Notes: generated by a model from the sequence alone, not told the origin. A stretch of 64,000 nucleotides of DNA from Himantopus leucocephalus (GCA_003993805.1 RSEF01000001.1:212930727-212994726), one strand, 5' to 3'. Positions 1 to 14,311 are shown, counted from the stretch's first letter. Made by a program: numbers and translations.

Positions 1-3000
1 GTTTCTTTTCCCTTGGACCACCTTTCTTGATCCTTCTGCATCTTAGTCAGATTTGCCATCCAGATTCTCCAGCAAAGACACTAAGAACCAGCAGACAGAG
101 CTGCTTGAAGGTCAGTGGTCCATACTGACCCATAGAAACTGCCTATTACAGGATAATTCTGACTTTCCTTTTATAAATATGACTTCGAGTGTGCTAGTCA
201 TATGCAATGTCCAGTATCAAAGAAGATCTGTGACAGGAAATAGAACATGATCAGGGAGGATCATGTCCTTCACTGCTAAATCCTCCAGTCCCTCAGAAAT
301 GAGTTTGTGTGAATTCAGATTCATTAGAAGTTCTGAACTTCTGTGTGCTTCCATGGGAATGTCAAAAGGCATGTTCTGGACGGAAATTTTATTTCTTGAT
401 GAGTTCCTAGCTCAATCAAAGCTGTTGCTTCACAGGAAAGCAGATGCAGACTGTCATCTGTCATGGCAAATTAGTACTGTCCAGGCCCACACTGGTTCAA
501 GCAGTTGCTTGCAACTTGGCTCTCATAGGGTCTCCTGGGCCAGCCTGCTTTCCACAACAAGTAGAAACTACCTCATCAGAGGCTCATCTGAGCTGTCACA
601 GCCATCAGCAATATGGCATTCTCATGCAGGAGCAGTGGTGTGGTGCTGTTCAACGTAGAAAGTGGCAGTTTGGCACACTCTTGCATAGCCACTTCATCTC
701 AGCCTCAAATATCTATTAAATGTCTCTGAATTCACAGGGCTGCATAGCATCAGAACCAGGCCCTGGCAAACTGCTTTCAATACTGTGACAGATGGGAAAA
801 AAAAAAAGAAAAAATTATGCAGTAATGTTTCTCAGCTTGTAAAGAGCAAAAAACCCTCCCATTCTCTACAGAGAAACTTAAATCCATCACACAATTCAGT
901 CCTCCCAATATCTCCTTTTGTCTGCCAGTTCAGAACAATCACAGACCCAAAAAACTCATCTACAGGGGTAATACTGAGGAAACATGACTGCATTTGCCAC
1001 TGGCCTAAGACATGACACTGATTTATACCCACTGACGCTCCCATCCAGAGTGCCTTAGCTTTTATGTGCTAACCTTGTCGGGAGGATGAGCAGAATTCTG
1101 AACTGTCTGAGTCTGTCAGTATCTCTTTTGCAGTTGCTGCACAAGGTTACAGTAAATTGGATTATAAGATCTTTCTGAAACCAGAGTTTTCATTTCATTT
1201 TAAACTTTCTCCAATATCTAATGCACTTCCTCTTCTTTTCAAAACAATGAACAATAGATCCCCATATAACATCTTAAGGTTTTGAAATGAGGGGTAATAG
1301 CACATCCATTAGGAGAAAATCTCTAAACCATCCTAAAGTTTATCCTTATTTTAATGGTCAATGTTCTCAAATAATTTTCCCCACTGTATATTTAATAGGA
1401 GGGATATATTTCATTTTATTTATATAGGGTTATGGCCTGCGCCACATTAAAGATTGTGTGCTAAAATGTGCAGCCAGGGAGTTGCCTGCAACAAGGAATT
1501 GTGGGCAGAAATGGAGAATCAGTTTCAGTAGAGGACCAAGTAGAGGTTGCAATGGTTGTTGAGGGAGATAGTACAGCTCATGTCTTGGAAAAAAAAAATG
1601 CATTATCAAGAAAGAAAGAAGCTATGAACTGTGTTAAAGAAAGGTAAGAAATCTGGGTAATAATTTGGATTTGTGAAGAGAGCTGAATTTGCTGTGTTAC
1701 TAATGTAGATAAAAGCTATTAGCTAAAATAGAGAATGATAGGAGAAGACTATAAACTTTTTTCTGTGTTAAAAATGGGGTGATGCTGAGACACATGAAAG
1801 GAAATGTTACTAAGAGGTATGAGAAGGAAAGACAGGAGGAGTCTGAAATTGAGAGTGCTTACAGGGTTATCAGCAAAGAGATGAAAATTAAAACTAGATG
1901 AGAGAGTAAAGTTACTCAGGGACTGGGGTTAGACGACCCCAGCCAACTCATCACAAATTCCTGCTAGGATCTGCTTCTCTCTTTCCTGATTCATGTAAAA
2001 AGCTCTTCAAACTGCAGGTAATCTTTTCTCACAGTGAAAAGTCAGCCTGAAGGGATTCAGGTCTCGCAAGATCCTGCTCTTGGAAGAATCGCCAACATTT
2101 ATGCTCCTCAGATGTTGTATTCTCTGTGAGATTCATATGCATACATTTGTGGCCATGAATATTACATTGTTTTCCAAAACACAAGTGAATTTTGTGATAT
2201 TTAAGTGCAGCACAAAGTAACTGTTGTCTTGATACTAGCTATAGAAGAAAAAGATATAAAAATAGAATTTTTTTAATAGCTCATATATCCATTTTAATGA
2301 AAATACTCTGTTTTAATATGATGGGTACCTAGCAATGCTATGATTATGCTGTTGAGCTGAACTGAACAACGTTAGTGGCTTCAGAGTACTTGTCTTGGCA
2401 GCTGTGGCAAAACCTAAAGTCAGCAGTACTGTTTTTACTGGAAGACCCTGTGAGAGGAACACCCAGCAGACTGAGCAGAGATCCTAGATTAAAAAAAGGA
2501 ATGTTAATTTCTTTAATAACAAGAGCAGGAAAATGTATATTTGGGATGAAACTAATGCTCTTGTGTACCCTTCACATAGTTTGCATAATCCAGCTGCTTT
2601 CCCTTATGAGACCTTGATTTCCACAGTTCCCTGTTGTCACGCACTCACCTTGCTTACAGTACTGATGTGATGCAAAGGTAGGCAAGGGGGCAGGACGACG
2701 ACTTTCCAAGCTGAGCAAATCAACAGCTAGACTAGAGAATCCTGCTGTGTCTAGCTTGATGGATCCCCAAATCCGTCATTGCTGCCTGTAGGAAGGAATC
2801 TAACAAGACAGAGATACTTACTTAGAAACCCCATACCACAGTGACTGGGGTTTTCTCCTTGATGATGAGGTTGATATTTCTAAAATCCTGCAGAGTGACA
2901 TGTCTTAGAATCTACCTGTCTCATTTCTGAGACCAGTGGTTTCAGCAGTATTTTAAAATTACTTGAAAACAGCCCAAAAGATTGGGCTTTGATCACACCC

Positions 3001-6000
3001 AGTTTATTTAACAGTCAAAGGGACTTAGAACCAACAACTTCTCATTTTGGGGTTCCAGATGGCCTGAAGTGCCTAGGTGGTCAGTTCATGAAACATAACA
3101 AACTTTTAGGGGTGCCTAAGGATTCGACTTCATGAGCCTACAAGAAGTTTCCATTTTTGAAGTGCCTCAGAAGTATAGTTGGAGCTTTCCTTAATTTTCT
3201 CCTGAACGTGTCTGAATTTTGCCTGAGGCTCCTACATGCTTCTTACAATCCGTTCCATAAGCTTCAGATATGCAGAAGATTTTAGAAGGGTCACCTATTT
3301 CCAATAAATAAATGAATAGATAGTATAATTAATAATGATTCATGTAATGTATTACAGTAACCATTTCTGTTTTCTGTGTTCCACAGCCATCTTAACTATT
3401 TGCACAGGGCAAAAACCTCAATAATGAAGTTACCTCAGGCTTGATTTCACAAACCAGCATGGCAGAACAGCTATAGATTTCAGTGCCTCGATCACTAAAT
3501 CTGCTTTTGAGAAACAGCCAAGGAGTAAATGATACTTGCCTACTTAACTGTGATAAGAACTGATCCCAGAACCCAAATGAATACAAGCTGAAGATTTGAC
3601 AGCTTTAAGACACAGCTTTAAGAAGGCTGTGGTGTTTCCTCATGGAGGACAACAGCTCTTTGTGACTGGAGAAGTCCTTTGGTCCGTTCCGTATAAAGAC
3701 AGTTGCCAGGGGTACATTCCAGCTGCTGTAGTAATATTTTGCCTACTTTAAATATATACCACTGATAACTTCAACGCAAGGCAAGTTTTTGTAATTGCTT
3801 ATCCTCTGCTACTGGATAATGCTGCTGTACGGGTCTTTATGAGGAGTTCTGCATTCCTCTACAGAGATAAAGATATGCCACTGGTTTATTTATTAAGTCC
3901 TGCAATAAGGACTAATTCGGTGACCACAGCAAAAACATCCCTCAGAGGTCATTAGACTAGATCTATAATTTCTACATCCAGCAGAATAATATGTAAAACA
4001 CTCTGGGAAGCTTCAGGATTAAACACAACATAGAAATGAAAGATTCCCATTATTAATCTTAAGAAAAAAGTATTTTATTTATACCAAAGTATTACAGTGG
4101 AGTGTAAGTAGTTGTCCATTATCTGCTGAATGCTAGTAAAGTGTGTTCTGCCAGAAACTAATGCTTCTTTTATCAACACTTTCTACTTAGTAACTGACCT
4201 TTAGTTCCTGTAGGAATAATTAGGATCACTGACGAGAGTTATTCATGTTTTCAGACTCCTGTGAATAACATGATGATGTGATTTCCTGACTAGATGTAAC
4301 CCAGAAGCATTTTTTCATGCACTGAGGAATAACTGATAGTGATTAAACGTCATTTTATAAGTTTGCTTTTACTTCCTACAAGGCTTAACCCACCCTCTGT
4401 GTTACAGCAGTTACTTAACTCTTCCGTAGACCTTTAGATACTCAGGTTATACGGGGGTTAGTCATTCACGCTGAATAGTGGGTACAATTATAATAGAGGC
4501 AGTTTATCTGCTCCTTCTTTTCAGAAGTTTTTAAGGAAGCATCTTTCTGTGTGCCCAGGTCAAACAATCCTCTGTTGGAATTCGCTGCGGGGCTGTTCCC
4601 CTACCATAAAACATCAGGCAGAGGGGACAGATCTTTTATACTAGGTTGCGTTGTCTGTACAAGGCAATAACTTTGGTCAATGATAGAGTCCCAGAGGACA
4701 CGAGTAACCGTTTCTTTTAGTATTATTATGCATTAAATGAACTGTTAATTTTCCACCCTATTTAAAATTCATATGTTTTATAGCAATAGTATTTTACATC
4801 TCACCTTTGCATTAAAACATATCTTGGTAGCAGTTCCAAAGTTAATATTAAGCTGTTTCAAACTCCTTGCATTGTTAAATAACCCTTATATTTTTGCTGT
4901 AATTTTCTTCACACATCCCTTTCCTCTGGGCTCCCTCTAGACTGAAACACCCCAAACCTCTCTGCAGTATAGAGAGGGCTAATTCTGCACAGGAAGGACT
5001 GTATTGGTTTAGCCTAACCAGTTTGATACATGTATATATATCTGTGCCAGCATGCATGTTTGTGTGGACATATTATCCTGTCACCTTTGTTCCAACAATG
5101 CCTCGATACAAAACTAGCCTTATGTGCGTGCATGCATATATCTCTCCCATCATACATCTATTAAAAACTTTATTAAACTTCTAGAGTCACTGGAACTCTG
5201 CCACCTCATGGGTGTAAGGCAATGGCTCTTTAACAATGCAGTTATGAGAACAAATATTTTAGACAGAACTTGAGAAATCATTTCTTTATTTGACATGTTT
5301 ATTCATTTCTGCAGTTCTGAAAATTCACTCATCTCTTTTTCCTCTAGGTATAAGCAAAAAATAGATACCTGTCATAACAAACTCAACTACAAATAAACTT
5401 ATTAGAAATATCTCTAGCAAAATCTGAGCTATTTTTGCTCCATATTTGGGTTATTTCACTTTAATAGTAGAAATTATTTTCAGAGCTCTGGGAGCAATTG
5501 GAGCAGATGACCCACACATGTCTTTCCTAAAGGTTGTCCAGCTCTCCTCTGCAGTGGTTGTAAAATGCCGTACTCGCTAATCTCTTGGGTTGCTTCCTTT
5601 AACCAACATTGCGATGGCTTCAGCTTGATTAAACTTTCAATGACTTTTTGTTGCCCAGAACCACATTGCACCCAAGCCCTAGGAAACATGGCATTGCCTG
5701 GCTGTCAAACAGTGTAAACAACAAGATGCAGGTCATCTCCTGCAAACAGGGGATGCAGCATCCCAAACCATTTTGCTCCCCTCCTGGAAGTTTCAGTTGT
5801 CAAACACAGGTGATCAAGTGAGTGGGGATCCTCTACCACAGTTCCTGGGAGTGAGAGATGAAAGAACCGATTACCACCTTTGAGTGCCTGGGCTATGCCT
5901 TGGCTATCAGAGAATGGAGAGCCTCCTGCTTTCTTGGTCAGGGTACATGCACCATTCACTTTCTGACTTCCTATGAGGTTGAAACTCAGGCCCATCTTAA

Positions 6001-9000
6001 CCATCATCTCACTTGCATGTTTCTGCAGAAAAAGTGTAGATTTGTGGGCTAGAGGTGAGTTACAGTGTGTGAAACACCTGAGTTTGGACACAGTCATGGC
6101 AGAAAGATCATTTCAATCATCCTATGCATTACATTGAGGTGTGCCATATGCAACGAACCAAAAATTCATGAAGTAAAGCATGGTCACGGACTTAATCAGC
6201 AGAGTCACGTGATGTAAGAGAAAATTATTAAGCGGTGGTGTCTTCAGAGGCTTCACATCTGTTTTTGTGGCTGAACTTAGAAGACTATGCATAGTGTCAG
6301 CACTGTTTAAACTTCTTGCTCTGCTTGCCTATCCGTGTGATCCAATGTGCTGATAAATGACTTTCTTGCCCACCTCTACCCAAAACTTCAAAATTGAGCC
6401 CAAAAAATCACAACAGTGCAGCCAGGCAACCTCCTCATGTAATATTTGGCAGTGTTGTCACAGAAGAGAACAATGTATGAAGGGGAATGTATCTAGAAGG
6501 ACGATGTATCATATGGAAGCAGAATGCAATTATTCAGCTCAAAATTAATGAGTTGCCACCTGCAGCCCTTCCTTCACCACCAAACTGTGCTTCTTTACTG
6601 ACAGCAAATGGCAAAGCCTTGGGTTTATGTCACGTCTTAAAGAAGCTGCCATATGTCTTTAATGACCATAAGTGGCAGAACCTTGGTTTTATGTCTCAAG
6701 GCTGATGCCCACTCTCTATACATGATTAATGTGCTTTACAAATAGTACTTTGGCCACAGAAGCCGTCTAGAAATAGGAGAATAATTGGGCAAAAAAGTTC
6801 TGAAGAACACAGATGAAAGAATGGATCTGACTAAAATGTGGGAGCGGATACTGTATCTTCCAGTGAGTGTCTGGATTTGTCTTTCATGAGTTTGAACACT
6901 AGTGTAAAACAAACCAGGAATAATAATAAAGGTGTTTACCAACTTGTAGATATAAAGATCCATGGGAGTAAATTACTTCAGACTGGGTTATAAATTTTTG
7001 TGCTTTGTTCCAAGTAAATTAAAAAACATGCCTGTGAGCATGTTCATTATTTTGTATACCTCTTGTTGTGTAATGTTCACTCATCGATCTGTCAAATCAA
7101 ACAAAAGTGGATTATGACTTGGCCAGATGGCTGGCAAAGATTAACTTTGAATATTAGGTGTCAGGAAGAAAAAAATGGGAATCAATTTGTTGAATGCTTA
7201 ATGTAACTCACATCTGAAATTACTGAATTAAGTCCTAGTCACTTGCCTCAACTGACTTAACTAACGGTGCTTTCTGAACTGAGTCTAGAAAATGTCTCCT
7301 TTTTAGCCACCCATCTTCAGCTGTCAACACGTACAGGAACAATTGTTGTTACTGTCAGAACTGACATGAAACATCAACCACAATCCTGGATTAACTTCTC
7401 TTTGGATGTCTCACAAACTGCTCTCACTAACAGTGATCCAGTCTCTTTCTTATTTCCACAGGCTTAGTCCTTGCCTTTTTTTGCTTTGGGGTTGTTTGGT
7501 TTTTTTGTTGATTTTTATTGATTTTGTTCTTTATTTATGGGTATTATTTGCCTTTCTCTCTAAAAAAGTGACTAGGCTGCATAGCATACATAAATTTCTC
7601 TTTCAGCCTTGCAGAATGGGAGGAGAGGAGATGTAGCATTTGTCTGGTAAATCTTGGACAGCCAATGCATTGGTCTGAGAGGCTGCAAGCAGAAAGAAGG
7701 AATGGAAGCAGAATCTGTGCTTTGTCTGAGCAAGCATTAATGCCACCCTTCTTTACTGTCTTTACAGTGAACTACTGGCTGAAGGTCTCATTCATTACTT
7801 TTACTGCACTGGGACAAGGGCAGGAATGCTTCTGAACCTTGACATCCCACAGATGAGCCATAATGAAAACCATCATCAGGTGGTGCAACCTGCATGGGAC
7901 ATGATTTCTTGAAAGGTTTAATTACACCAAGAGTATCTCCAAATATGACCACAGACAGCAAATCTTATTTTCTTTGCTAACCTTGCTCTTAAAACAAATT
8001 ACGCCTAAATGTGGTTTAGGAACCTGTGGCCAATGAATCTTCACGTCTTGTTGGGATGAGACCTCAGTATGCAGCCCCCTTCCATTCCCTCTGCAGATGG
8101 GGCTTGGAAACTGGAAACCCAGATGTGGGAGCAGGTAGGGAAAGGTGGTACAATCCCTGGGACCAAGACCTTGAACCATCATGGTGGAACATACCTTCCC
8201 CCAAGTGAAATGTTGCCTGAAGGACCAACTTAACTGGAGGGTTAAAAAAGGGCTTGTTTTACATATTCTAATGATAACCTCAAGCTATTACCTTAGTCTA
8301 ATGAGGTGATAACTGTACCCTTGAATCCATATACTGCAAGGCCAGAGACTCAATTTTTTTACAGCAAATCATGTCTGAGCATGATTGCAAAATTTTTTCT
8401 TTTTAGCTTGGGTACAACGACAGATACATAACTTGTTGAGTTTTGTGGAAGTTTTTCCATAGATTTCTGTGGGCTTTGGATTAAGAATGCGATATTTGCT
8501 GAGCAGTGCAACATAACGTTCTGATATTTTAGAAGGAAATATTCACATTTAAATAGTAGCAAAAACCCAACATAAATCATTATGTTTCTCAACACCTTTC
8601 TGATGCCCTGACTGTTAAAGCAGAATATATATGTGTATATAAACTGTTGCCAGAATTTGCCTGCAGGACCAAATACTCCTTGCTCCTGAGAGAAATCCAT
8701 GTGCACCTCAGACAAGGGGCTAAATACCTTTATTGCCTAAGATGGCAAAGGAACCAGGGGAACATTTCATTCAGTCCAGGTGTAGCAATTTGGGGGTTTT
8801 GTCCTTCATGTCCTCACCTCTGCTGGTGGAAATTGGGCTCATGCTCACTGGGAGCAAAGGGCTAGAGTTTCATCTGGTGATACTTTAATAGCTCTCAGAT
8901 GGGGTACCTCAGATGAGCATCAAGCTCGGTGGAGCGACTGCTGTAAAGTTCAGTGAGGGAGAGGAGAGTCAGAGCCATTCATGATGGTTAATACAAGTGT

Positions 9001-9063
9001 GCTGGCAGATATTCATTACACACATATTATATAAACACATATAAAATCAGAGTTTGCATGATT
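1..9063. other. Unique noncoding DNA, no gene found
   Basis: AT-rich single-copy sequence. The open frames are short, many lack a convincing start, and none resembles a known family. I see no CR1 or LTR piece. A degenerate stretch around 3050-3290 has phrases such as GTGCCTAAGG that recall old interspersed repeats, but I cannot name it. A minus-strand splice-donor-like site (CAAG/GTGAGTG) lies near 2649, with no convincing partner exon. This is intergenic or intronic sequence. Confidence 0.6.
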
Positions 9064-9065
9064 TT

Positions 9066-9078
9066 TATATATATATAT
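9066..9078. repeat. Short (TA)n microsatellite
   Basis: A short alternating TA run inside AT-rich noncoding DNA. It is too short to carry further meaning. Confidence 0.7.
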
Positions 9079-9114
9079 CACGCTTTAAATTAAACACATA
9101 CAAATCATAGGTCA

Positions 9115-9155
9115 AGCTCATAAGAGCAACACTGAAGTCAGTGGAACAAAACTGG
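9115..9155. repeat. Relic of an ancient amniote repeat
   Basis: The stretch contains CACTGAAGTCAGTGGAACAAAACTGG. This resembles the core of an old palindromic interspersed repeat common in birds, turtles and crocodilians, whose consensus includes a near copy of ACTGAAGTCAATGGAG. Four more loci in this window share the core (44310, 57668, 59744, 63268). The family name is not certain to me. Confidence 0.35.
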
Positions 9156-10862
9156 GATATATAGACTTTGAAAACTTACTTCTGCTTTCTCCTACTTGGT
9201 TGTTGCTCGGACCGGAATTTGCTTCAGTGAGAATAGTTAGGTGAGTAATGACTGCTTTCCTAAGGAAAAGATTTGACAGTAGAGTGTTTGAATCAGTAAC
9301 AGAGCAATCTCTGGCTTTCTGAGTATATAACCAGAGAATAAATGAAGCAACTATGATTTCTCATGCACTGTATTTTTGTTTTTCATTTGGAAGAACAAGC
9401 GCACATACTTAAAGAACTCTTTGCCAACAGCAATAAAACACTTTGTGCCAGACTGCTATTGCTTATATTATAGTTTTACATTGTGACTAGATCTCTGTTT
9501 CTTTTATTTGGTACTTTTTGTTTGTGCATTGTTAGGTTTGGCTGGCTACAGTACTAGTGTACTCAGGGCTGGCAGATTCTTTCATTCATTTTACAGTGTA
9601 AATAGTCATTTTCACAAAGAAGTGATGCTTTTTTTGGCCCAGCGAATTCAAACTCTCAGCTATGCCTTATATACAATGTTTAGAGGAGAGAAAAATGGGA
9701 GGAGACTACTATTAAGATTTTTTTTTTGTACCTATAGTTACTGTATGAAATGAATGAGGCTAATTAGAGGCTGACATTCTGGTGGCTCTTGTAATCCAGG
9801 CACTTTTATGAGAAGAAAAACAATACTGAATAAGCAAACTTTTTCTTTCTTTCTTTTTTTTTTCTTTTAAATTCAGTTTTGAGTGGAAAGGGTTTTCAGC
9901 TGGCAGAAATCAACACAGTTTTATTAATCTCAGTGGAATTTTGCTGGCTAACAGGGTTTACAGCTGAGAGTCCTATCCAGAATTTAAATTTATCTTGTCT
10001 TTTTGCTTTGGGATTGTTTGTTGGGTTTTTTTTTTCTCTCTATGAGAAAGGGAAGCAGATTTGCCTCTTCTTAAGAAAACAAAAAACCCACAAGAACAAC
10101 AAATCCTCAGCAGTCTTTTCCCTAATCATCTACATCGCAGGTGTGTTGTCCTATAACTATTTCACCTCAAAAATGACTAAAAACCCTGAGCACCACATCT
10201 TGGAGAGCCCTTTGCACCTTTGGAGCGCAGAGGTTGGCACTTCTTATAATTTGAGGTACATTTGAGAAGTAAAATTGGAGTCACGTATTTCAGAGGGTTC
10301 CACCTCCCTGCAGAGCACCTGTCTTGAAATATAAAAAGGTCTGCATGTCCTGCTGTAGTTTGTTATCTTTTAGAAAGTTTCTTCACTAATAGGTTGTACC
10401 ATCTGTTGGGCAATTCGCCTAGATGCCATCTTGCCAGCAGCACTCCTGTATTTAGTCATGTTGCAATGTGTACTAATAGAGTAGATAGGCACCTGTCTCC
10501 CCTTTCCCTCTGTTTGATGGGGTGGAGGGAAAAAGCCTCGGGTGTTTTTCTTTTTTCTTTTCTTTTTAATAATTTCAGTCTCTCTCTTTTGCTTCTTCTT
10601 TGTAAAACACAGAGGAGGTTCTGAGCCTGAGCATCTAAACAGATCCTTTAAATAAGGTTTTGGTTTTGTTTTTTTTTTCCCTAAGCTTTTCCTTTTAGGG
10701 GTACAAGAGGGAAGGGGGTGATAAATGGAATTTTAAATTCGTTTTCTTTTACTTAAACCACGTCAGTATACTCAGGCAAGTTTCCGATTCAATGTTATTC
10801 ATTTTAGGGCTTTTTTCAAAAAGTTAGTGTTTCTATCTAAAATCTAAAGATTATATATCTAT

Positions 10863-10902
10863 ATATATCTAAAATCACAAAGTTATATCTAAAATCACAA
10901 GG
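10863..10902. repeat. Two-copy 20-bp tandem repeat
   Basis: The unit ATATCTAAAATCACAA plus flanking bases occurs twice in a row (10863-10882 and 10883-10902) with only end differences. A partial ATATATCT copy lies just upstream. This is probably replication slippage. Confidence 0.75.
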
Positions 10903-11479
10903 ATCAGTCAAAGTGGCCTCACAGAGGATAAAATGGCACCAGAGGTTTCCCACTGTAACATTCAGTCAGAGGGTCAGCTACTGGCATCACATATACCAAC
11001 TGGGACACAGCAAAGATGCTCCCAGATTCATTGAAGCCCTGCACACTTGCAGGTCGTGGGTCTGGCTGTCACTCTGCATAGTTGCTGTGCCACATGGCTG
11101 CATGTCTTCTTCTGGATCTGTGATGCTGAGAGCATCCCCTGGAGTACAATCCAGTAACCACCTTTAAATTGGTAATAATCTGCTATGAAATACAGGGGAC
11201 GTCTGGATGGTAACATTCACCATACCTGCAGTGGAATATGCCATGGTGGGTGTCCTGTGTCCTTGCTGTGTAGCTGAAGCCTCCAATATCTACTTGCCCT
11301 TACTCATAGCTGGGAAAAGGACGCTATGTAGAAACGGCAGGAGAAACCTTGTTGGAAATTGATCCCCTTTTGTCTTTCTGGATAGTTTTTATCACACTGT
11401 GCTTTTTTTGTCTGGGAAAAGCAAAAAAATAATCATTTAAACACCCCATAAGAAATAACATTTGGAGTCAGTAGAGTGA

Positions 11480-11579
11480 NNNNNNNNNNNNNNNNNNNNN
11501 NNNNNNNNNNNNNNNNNNNNNNNNNNNNNNNNNNNNNNNNNNNNNNNNNNNNNNNNNNNNNNNNNNNNNNNNNNNNNNN
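11480..11579. other. Assembly gap, 100 N
   Basis: Exactly 100 N, the usual placeholder for a gap of unknown size. Neither flank looks like a repeat, unlike the other three long gaps in the window. Confidence 0.99.
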
Positions 11580-13419
11580 CAGCAATAATGGGCAGAAAAT
11601 TAAGCCAGAAAACATATTTTTGCAAAATTTAGATCAACAGAGTAAAATTGCCCATCGTAGAACTTGATTGAAACAGTGATAAACTAAATAATTTCTTAGA
11701 AAGTATGACTATGTTTGCAAAGATCAGGGCTGTTCAGAAATGTTTCTTTAGGATTCACTGAACCAGCAGAGATGCCTCAACACCACCAGGACTGGCCCAA
11801 GGCAAAGAGGAATATCTCTAGAACTGTGAGTCACTTCCTTTAGTTACTCGGGGTTGGTGGGGTTTGGTTAGGCAGTTTGTTTGCTTTTTAAGTTCCCCTT
11901 CAAAGACTTTAGTCCCTCATTTCTTTGCTTCTTTTCTATAGTATTGTTAGAGGACAGAATCTCAAAACTCACTTTTCCAATCGTTGCTGACATGAGTTAT
12001 CACAGCAGGCCAAACACCACCAGCTTGTCCTATAACTGGGCAGCATAGCCTGGACCATTGGCCAAAGCTGTTTTCCAGTCTCTGCTGTGGGCTACAATAG
12101 CTCTTGCCTGTTGTAAGCACCTGGACAAGGTTGCAGAACCCGCAGACAGCCTGCATTTTGGACGGCTGGTCACCAGATTGAAAGGACGTGTAAGCTGCAG
12201 TGAAACACCACATTTTGATGTTTCATTTCTTAATTTAATCAGTCTATAAATGAAAATTACACAGTTTTTAATCTCAAGCATTTTATGCTTTAATAAGAAC
12301 AACACAGCCCTGCCTTTCTTTCTGCCCTCAGATGCGAAAGGTTCATTGCCACTTACAGGGACCACTTCTTGTAATAGTAGGATTTAAATAAAAGATTGTA
12401 TTCACAGTAAGAACAGCTCAGGGAAAATTGAAAAAAAACCATAATGCCCAACAGAGCAAGTGAATGTGACCCCAGACCTTGTGAGCCAGTACCTTTCATG
12501 GCAAAGGCTGAAATGAGAAAGGTGCAAAGCCTTCTTCCTTTTCACATACATCTCCCTCATCGTTCTCTTTCCTTGCAAACTGCCCAATCATGGCAGATAT
12601 CTATTGCTTCACCTGTGTTTGTGGTGTGACTGCTCACTGGACTGGATGTGTTTACGTCTTAAGACACCATGGAAACCACAAATTCCCACTGTTTTATTAC
12701 CATTAGCTCCCTTGAAATTCCAGTTTATGAGGAGCAGCTCTGAGGATAGGGCTAGAAATTAGAACTAATTGGAAAGAGAAACTGATTGAACCATTTTTTT
12801 CTATCAGTGTATTCAGTTTCATCAGAGTGAAAATGCTTCATAACATAGTATTGATTTCAGAAGAATATTATTTTGGGAAAAAGTTAAAAAAATTCCCAAA
12901 GTGTCAAAATATCCCCTTTCACTCTTTCAGCAGAATCTGCTGTCTTTTTGTTTAGGAATCACTTTTAGTTTTACTTTTTGACTTCTGTATTTAACTCTAT
13001 ATTCTTACATATTAGTATATTAGGTTAATAATATGACATATTGTATATTTGTAAACACATTGTACATATTTTATGATGTAGTTTAAAAAGATGAAAAAAT
13101 TGAAATGTTTTGATCTGCACAAAACATTTCCAGTGATGCAAAATACATTGCCAGAGATATCAGAATTGTCTTTGCAGATTTTATGAAGTCCTTCACAAAA
13201 GTGGAATTTCCATGTTCTGTGCTCCTCCTTTTACAGACACACCTTGAGAGCTCAATCAAAATTGTTCAGAGTAGCTTGAGTAGTTGAATGGAAATAAATT
13301 ACATTTAAAAAAACATTGGTATTATATTGGTATTTTAGGTCACTATTATACCTGGCAACACCATACATCAGAAAATCCTCAAAGACTATTAAGATTTTTA
13401 AGTGAAGAATATATCCCAC
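11580..13419. other. Unique noncoding DNA
   Basis: No gene or clear repeat. A strong acceptor-like sequence (TTCTTTGCTTCTTTTCTATAG) ends near 11941, but no matching donor follows. The stretch near 12780-13100 is very AT-rich. Confidence 0.55.
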
Positions 13420-13959
13420 TCTACTTAGCACTTGTCAGGCCCCACCTGGAATATTGTGTTCAGTTTTCATCCCCGCTATACAAAAAAGCTGTGGACAGGC
13501 TGAAGAGGATCCAGAGAAGGGTCACAAAGATGATTGAAGGACTGGGAAGCCTGCCATATGAGGAAAGGCAGAGAAAACTGGGTTTTTCAGCCTTGAGAGA
13601 AGAAGGCTTAGGGGAGACCTTATCACCATGTTCAGTATTTATAGGGTGGCTACAAAGAAGATGGAGGCTCCCCTTTTACAAGGAGTCACATGGAAAAGAT
13701 GAGGGGTAAGGGGTACAATTTAGTCCTGGGGAGATGCTGATTGGACACAAGAGGGCAATTTTTCACAATGCAAACAATCAGCCGTTGCAATAATCTCCCC
13801 AGGGAAGTGGTGGATTCCCCAACATTGGACACTTTTAAGATTCAGCTGGACAGGGTGCTGGGCCATCTTGTCTAGACCATGCTTTCTCTTTTGCTGAGAA
13901 AGGCTGGACCAGATGGTCCTTGAGGTCCCTTCCAACCTGGTATTCTATGATTCTGTGAT
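13420..13959 (+). mobile_element. CR1 LINE, truncated 3' end with decayed RT C-terminus
   Basis: This is the 3' part of a CR1 non-LTR retrotransposon, which in birds is usually truncated at its 5' end. The first part (about 13420-13610) still reads as the end of the reverse transcriptase, with typical phrases such as LVRPHLEYCVQF and ERQRKLG. A frameshift then breaks the frame, so no functional protein remains. The element ends in the CR1 tail: ACCAGATGGTCC, then CCTTCCAACC, then ATTCTATGATTCTGTGAT at 13942-13959. The divergence suggests an old insertion. The 5' boundary is approximate. Confidence 0.9.
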
Positions 13960-14163
13960 CCTAAAAATGGAATGTTGTATGATGCTTTTTTACTAAACCT
14001 TTTGCTGAGTCTCATTTCTTTGTGTGCTTCACAGCAGTGGGGAACATCTGGATCCACTTGTTCCTCTGTCTTATAATGTGACTATAAGTTCCCTGAGACA
14101 GAGTCTGTGCTTCAATCTGGTTTTGCACACAGAGTTTGGCGTGACAAGTCCTGGTTTGTGACT

Positions 14164-14311
14164 CAGGGCATACCTACACCAGCACAGGCTTGGCTAACAT
14201 TACCTTGGGTTGGCAAGTCTGGTGGAGAAGTCTAGGTCCCCTGAATCTAGTCACTCAGGTGTGGGGGCTTGATAGCCCTGGGGTTAGTCTGCAGTGTAGA
14301 TGTACTTGGTG
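14164..14311. repeat. Possible MITE-like DNA transposon relic
   Basis: The left end (CATACCTACACCAGCACAGG) and the complement of the right end (GTACATCTACACTGCAGACT) resemble each other. They also recall the CTACACTGCA-type ends of old hAT-like elements in archosaurs and turtles. I see no target-site duplication. The internal sequence has no coding capacity. Confidence is low. Confidence 0.25.

Larger units (their letters stand above)
9079..11479. other. Unique noncoding DNA up to an assembly gap
   Basis: No gene is supported. The stretch includes a T-rich tract at 9841-9870 followed by a splice-acceptor-like TTCAG, and an open frame of about 128 codons at 9879-10265. That frame starts at TTG, is T-rich and hydrophobic, and matches nothing I know, so I do not call it. 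It also includes the small tandem repeat at 10863-10902. Confidence 0.55.

Noticed and set aside
2641..2720. Minus-strand exon-like stretch ending in the donor CAAG/GTGAGTG
   Set aside because: The acceptor side is ordinary, and two frames are open over only about 60 nt, which is common by chance.
9879..10265. Open frame of 128 codons on the plus strand
   Set aside because: It starts at TTG, not ATG, is hydrophobic because the DNA is T-rich, and matches no family. The pyrimidine tract before it makes it look like a spliced exon, but no donor was found.
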